Positions 59,936 to 64,000 of a DNA stretch of 64,000 bases are shown here, one piece after another. Every line of letters begins with the position of its first letter. Position 1 is the first letter of the stretch. The notes under the pieces were generated by a model, which did no database searches, was not told where the DNA came from, and saw nothing but the letters and a program-made list of their open reading frames with translations. The DNA lies in assembly GCA_002812745.2 (NCBI GenBank), contig NCSJ02000087.1, positions 1 through 64,000 on the forward strand, written 5' to 3'. The translations under genes were made by a program, and so were the position numbers. Source of the DNA: Scytalidium lignicola. Lineage: Eukaryota > Ascomycota > Leotiomycetes.

Positions 59936-62118
59936 CTAGTGCGAATAATAGACGACACCTTGTGCGGGTTGTGGATAGTAAAAACCATCTGGGCTTGGTG
60001 TCATCATTCCGCCCATTCCCATCACCCCTCCGACTTGCTGTATTGGGTAAGACTGAGGTGGGTATGCTGAAAATGGCGCAACTGCCGGTAGCTGCGATGC
60101 ATCATAGTAATAAACCATGCCGTTGACTTCTTGGGCTACCAAGTTAGAAGTGACAGGTTGCGATTGACTTTCTTGAGGCTGGGTGGATTGTGCAAATGAT
60201 TGGTGTTGAGGCTGCCCCGGAACAAACGGAGCAGAAGTAGCAGGCGGTGCCATGGAAGGGTTAAACGGTTGAGGGTAGTAGTAGCCTTGAGGGACGGGGT
60301 ACGGTTGAGGGTAGAAATTGGATGGCTGTTGGTACTGATTCGGTTGGAAGGGTAGAGCATGAATAGCTGTTTCTGGTATCTGAGAAAGAGGGGTGCCGGC
60401 AGATGGTTGACTTGGATAGGAAGTGTTGCGAGAATGTAACATCGAATCATGTCCGTATCCATGCCCATTGACTTGAATCGGGACTTGTTGGTGGAACGGT
60501 TGTTGATGCTGTTGAGGAGGGTTGTATGATAGCGAGGCCGGTGATTCAATGTCAGCTACCGACACAGCTTTTTGAGGTCGAGGTTGATGCATTGGAATAG
60601 GATTTGGTCGGTTTTCACGGAATGTTGGCTTTTGAGGTAGAGGGTAAGTCCGTGGTCTTTGCTGATCAGCAACCGAAGTAGCTTGTGGTTCTGAGGCAGT
60701 CGGAGGTTCAGTAGTAGTTTCTCGAGGCGCCTGTGGCTGCGCTGCTTGAGGTTGTTGTACCGGTTGAGTAGGAGGGGGTAACTTCACAACCGGCCTTGAC
60801 GAATCGATAATCATTTGAGGGCGAGACATAGTGGAGCCATTAGGAGAGATCAAGCCATCCCTGTTCACGTCACGAGCGACGGAAGAGCGTCGACTCATGG
60901 CAACACTTGGGCTATAAGCACTTCCATATACACTGCCACCAAAGACACTTGTTCGCCTCGAATAACCGCCAATAGAACCAAGTCCTGACCTTCCCCTACC
61001 ACGTCCACCAAAGCCTTGTTGATTTGGCCGCATAGCACGGGGGATGAAGATGAATGACCTGTCGATGGCCGGGAAGATATAGCGTGGAGGATGGTCGGGA
61101 AGGGAAATTCGAACAGGTTTGTCTCGGCGGAGAGGAGGGCGGTGATCAGGTAATTTCGTATACTGCTTTACTGGAACTGCAGAGAACACAAGTGGATTCT
61201 CCATAGTTCCGAAAAATACTCTGACCTGAACATTGCCAATATGCTTTGTAGTTGACAATGCTCGATCAAGAGGAGCAGATCTGGGAGCAGTTGCAGGAGT
61301 TCGATTGGATCCGTGGGTCACACCGTTTGTATAGCCAGGTCCTCCACCGTTCCTTTGTGCCGGTTCACTTATTATCTCATGCATATCATGTGTCCAAGGT
61401 GCATCTGTAGGTTCGAACGGCTGAGGGATTTGACTAGGAAAGTCAGCACAGTGTTGAATATTCTGTAAATTTTAACTTACTTGATAGGAGCATATGGCCC
61501 ACCAATCCCGGGCCTACCTCTACCGCGGCCTCTAATGAAAGGGCGGAATCCGTTGGCAGCAGGCCCAGGATGACGATGATCGTGCATAAAAAAAGCTCCT
61601 CGATTCGGCACAAAGGCTGGGTCTTCATCTCTCCTTTTCTTGTATTCCTCATGTTCTCGCCTTCTACGGTCATACGGAGCTTCTATCGGTTGATCCATCT
61701 GAGCTGTAGACTTAACGACAACCGGAGACGGTTCCTTGATGCTTTCATCCTCTCGAAGATCTTCGTACCGTATTTCTTCCACTGCCCCATGTTGATCAGA
61801 TAGATGGAGTCCATTCAGCATGATATCCATATCGCTCTTTGCAGTTGACGGAACCCCATTTTTGGGATTCGATTTCTCCAAATTCGTTTCCATGTAACCA
61901 TTCCCATTCACCTTATGTAACGCTGGAGACGGAGGAGATTCAACATCTATATGACTGATTTCACTACCATCACCATTATCGTCATCGTCTGATAGAATAG
62001 AGCCCTCAGTCAACGAATCGTCATCCAGGTCTGCAAGATCGGGGCCGCCATCCTCCTCGCCCTCATCCTCAACCCGTCTTCGACTTACAGCTAAGTCTCT
62101 TCTGCGATGAGGTGCCAT
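59936..62118 (-). CDS. Btz-domain protein, Barentsz/CASC3-like exon-junction-complex component
   Basis: Two minus-strand exons, 62118-61481 and 61433-59936 (711 aa). Residues 1-145 are acidic and Ser-rich. The Btz (CASC3/Barentsz eIF4AIII-binding) module begins at about 145: a basic helix YDRRRREHEEYKKRRDEDPA, then FVPNRGAFFMHDHR, an RG-rich stretch and, after the splice, APWTHDMHE. The remainder is a long Pro/Gln/Tyr-rich disordered tail. In animals this module clamps eIF4AIII on spliced mRNA as part of the exon-junction complex, linking splicing to mRNA localisation and decay. The domain call rests on motif spacing. The function in this fungus is inferred. Confidence 0.85.
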
Positions 62119-62988
62119 TTTGAAGTGGTCGGTAGATTGTCGCGTGAAGTTCGACGGATCGGTGGACGAGAGTTGAGGATCGAAGGAGGAAGATTCCGTT
62201 CACAGATCATGCAGGAGTGGCGTTGAGAACGGTTGTGTACCGCCTGCGGCAAAAAACGCAAACACGACGTTCTTGGTATCAGGTGACGTCGAAGTTCGTT
62301 AATGGGGATACCTACACATCGGCCGGTAAACTGGAGAGAGGAGATCGTGCTTTTGAGATTTTGAATTGGAGGCTGAATATGGGATTCCCTAGACTGGCAC
62401 CTTCTAACCCCAGGAATAATACGGTAGCGGCGTTGTCTATGACGCTAACCAGGCTAGACGAATTCTGGAAATTCTGGGGATAACCGCAATTGGAAATCAC
62501 AGAGGTGATATTACAATTCACGGAACAAGAAAATATCACTATATGCCGCACGAAGATCAATTACAAGAACACAATTCTCATGTAGCGGCTAATATATGGG
62601 TACCGAAGGGGATTTTAACCACCGTCAACAGCTAAAAATATCATCCTTTCTTCCATAGTGCGGATGTTGATTTCAAAGGCTGGATGCTCTTAATGTGCAA
62701 CAAAGACATGGCCGTCGGACTTGATGCAATCAGCAATTTTCTTTCAGCATCCTTCGCTCCGAATCATGCCTGAGAATGCTTGATTAACTATTACCAACAT
62801 CAGCTATAATTGATTAGATTGAGATGGCCAAAATCACGCTGGTATTATTAGACAGTTATCGCTTCTTGCAGCAAAGATGTATCATTCTTGGCAAACAGCT
62901 AGCTAAAATTATAGGCAAAAGCAAACTCGGTTCTTAACAATACACCATTTCAATATCTTCATTTAGTCATTTCAATTCGTCCAATCGT
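62119..62988. other. Intergenic region between Btz gene and aspartic protease
   Basis: Btz-gene promoter and protease 3' flank. An open + frame at 62217-62483 begins with GTG and has no motif. Confidence 0.45.
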
Positions 62989-64000
62989 CTAAGAAGGAGG
63001 CGCAGAGACATTCTGAGTTGGGTCATTTCTCTGAACCGCACCAAAGCGAGTGTTACCTTGGTCAAAGATCTATTCTACTGTTAGAACAAATTTCCAGCAT
63101 ATGTTTTTAAGAATGAAACTTACAGCATAGATACCCTTCAAGAAAGTGTCTCCAAGGATATCAAAGGTCATGGAGCCACGAGATTGGATGCCACCGTAGG
63201 TCATGTTGTTACCTGCATCTGCAAAACCGAGATCCTCCTTCTGAACAGCAAACTGCTTTCCACCAACAGCGAAGGTGACAACAGGGAACTGATCAACAGT
63301 CAAGTTGTTAGGGAAAACATAGCCTTGTTGAGACTGGTCATAAGTGGCACCTGGAATTGCTGCATAGATTTGCTCGCATACTGCATCAGAAACCAAGGCA
63401 AGAGTAGTTCCAGTGTCAGCAATAGCAGTGTTTCCAGATTGGTTGATAGTCTTTCCATTAACAGTGGCAGAAGCAGAGTCAAACATCCAGAAGCCCTGCG
63501 AGTTGTCGACAGGTGCCCAGGAAATCTGCTGACCAGAAGCAGTAACCGTATCCTGGTCGATGTAGCCAAATGTGTAGAAGCTCTCTCCTTTATCAGGATC
63601 ATTGGCATCACGCCAACTCCCTAGATATGCCGTGAAAAGCTCTGCGGTCTGTGGGATGTCGTCCTGTGTGATCATATTCTCAACAGGAGTTTGAACTGGT
63701 GTTGGTGTAACGGTGTTAATACTCCCCCAGGCTAGACCGAGAAGGCCGTCACCAGCACCCTGGATGAATTGGTCAGACATCTGTTTTGCAAGCTCGACAG
63801 CCTGATTCTTGATGGTAAGGCCACCAATTGTCACATTATCTGTGCCAACAGTGCCTGAGGCGGAGGATTGGTCACCGTACGAAATCGTCCAGCTTGATCC
63901 GCTCTGGTTTTTGAAAGTGGATGACTTGGAAGGGTTGAAGATGGTGTGTCCAGTGCCTTGAGATTGGACTGAAGAGGGAAGCTCCGTAGACCACACCTTG
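62989..64000 (-). CDS. Pepsin-like aspartic protease, 3' part (gene continues past the right edge)
   Basis: Minus strand; visible exons 64000-63124 and 63069-62989. The last exon gives the family ending IFDQGNTRFGAVQRND, replacing a false read-through end. The second catalytic motif IADTGTTLAL is present, along with the flap region (WTISYGDQSSASG) and the LGDTFLKGIYA block. The first catalytic DTGS and the signal/propeptide lie beyond the window. It resembles secreted or vacuolar fungal pepsins such as penicillopepsin/endothiapepsin. The short C-terminus without a GPI signal favours a secreted enzyme over a yapsin. Confidence 0.92.

Noticed and set aside
1..64000. CRISPR array, prophage or bacterial operon
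   Set aside because: No regularly spaced repeats, no phage genes, and introns throughout; the DNA is fungal.

Overview
This is nuclear DNA of a filamentous ascomycete (Pezizomycotina). Genes are densely packed on both strands. They carry short introns (about 42-130 bp) with GT..AG ends and CTAAC/CTGAC-like branch sites, CT-rich leaders, and typical fungal products: a GT48 glucan synthase, a GH17 wall enzyme, RSC and Ino80 subunits, an Nbr1-type receptor and a Barentsz protein. I cannot fix the class from sequence alone. No bacterial, viral or CRISPR content is visible.

Layout. 1-9.4 kb: FKS1 1,3-beta-glucan synthase and LCB1 serine palmitoyltransferase subunit, both +. 9.4-13 kb: a long CT-rich leader region and a secreted GH17 protein (+). 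13.4-18 kb: OTU1 deubiquitinase (-), divergent from an RSC1/2 double-bromodomain/BAH protein (+). 20-24 kb: a Cue3/ASCC2-like protein (+) converging on a TauD-type dioxygenase (-). 24-26 kb: an AT-rich block with a diverged repeat pair and a small four-exon gene (-) that no single open frame reveals. 26.6-32.3 kb: a tyrosine phosphatase (+), the C-terminal part of condensin SMC4 (-) cut off at an N/poly-T junction, and MRPL20 (-). 32.8-40.4 kb: a serine-rich hypothetical protein and a Bud2-like RasGAP (+). 40.7-45.9 kb: Cyp40 and DTD1 (-), then NOT3/5 (+). 45.9-50.7 kb: an unexplained block, a zinc-finger protein and a 345-bp MITE with 43-bp inverted repeats and an 8-bp target duplication. 50.7-58.6 kb: IDP1 (+), IEC3 (-), NOP13 (+), NBR1 (-). 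59.9-64 kb: a Btz-domain protein (-) and the 3' part of an aspartic protease (-) running off the right edge.

Most genes are single-copy housekeeping functions in wall synthesis, sphingolipid synthesis, chromatin, RNA and translation quality control, ubiquitin and autophagy. They form no pathway cluster. Pairs such as OTU1/RSC1, MRPL20/hypothetical, DTD1/NOT3 and IEC3/NOP13 are divergent and share short promoters, several with a CACGTG box.

Assembly quality matters here. There are 17 single Ns, most directly before an A or T run. In three genes (Cue3-like, TauD-like, NOP13), omitting the N restores an intact frame. SMC4 has one extra base in an A run and lacks its N-terminal part at an N-rich junction. 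These look like homopolymer errors and a bad join rather than pseudogenes.
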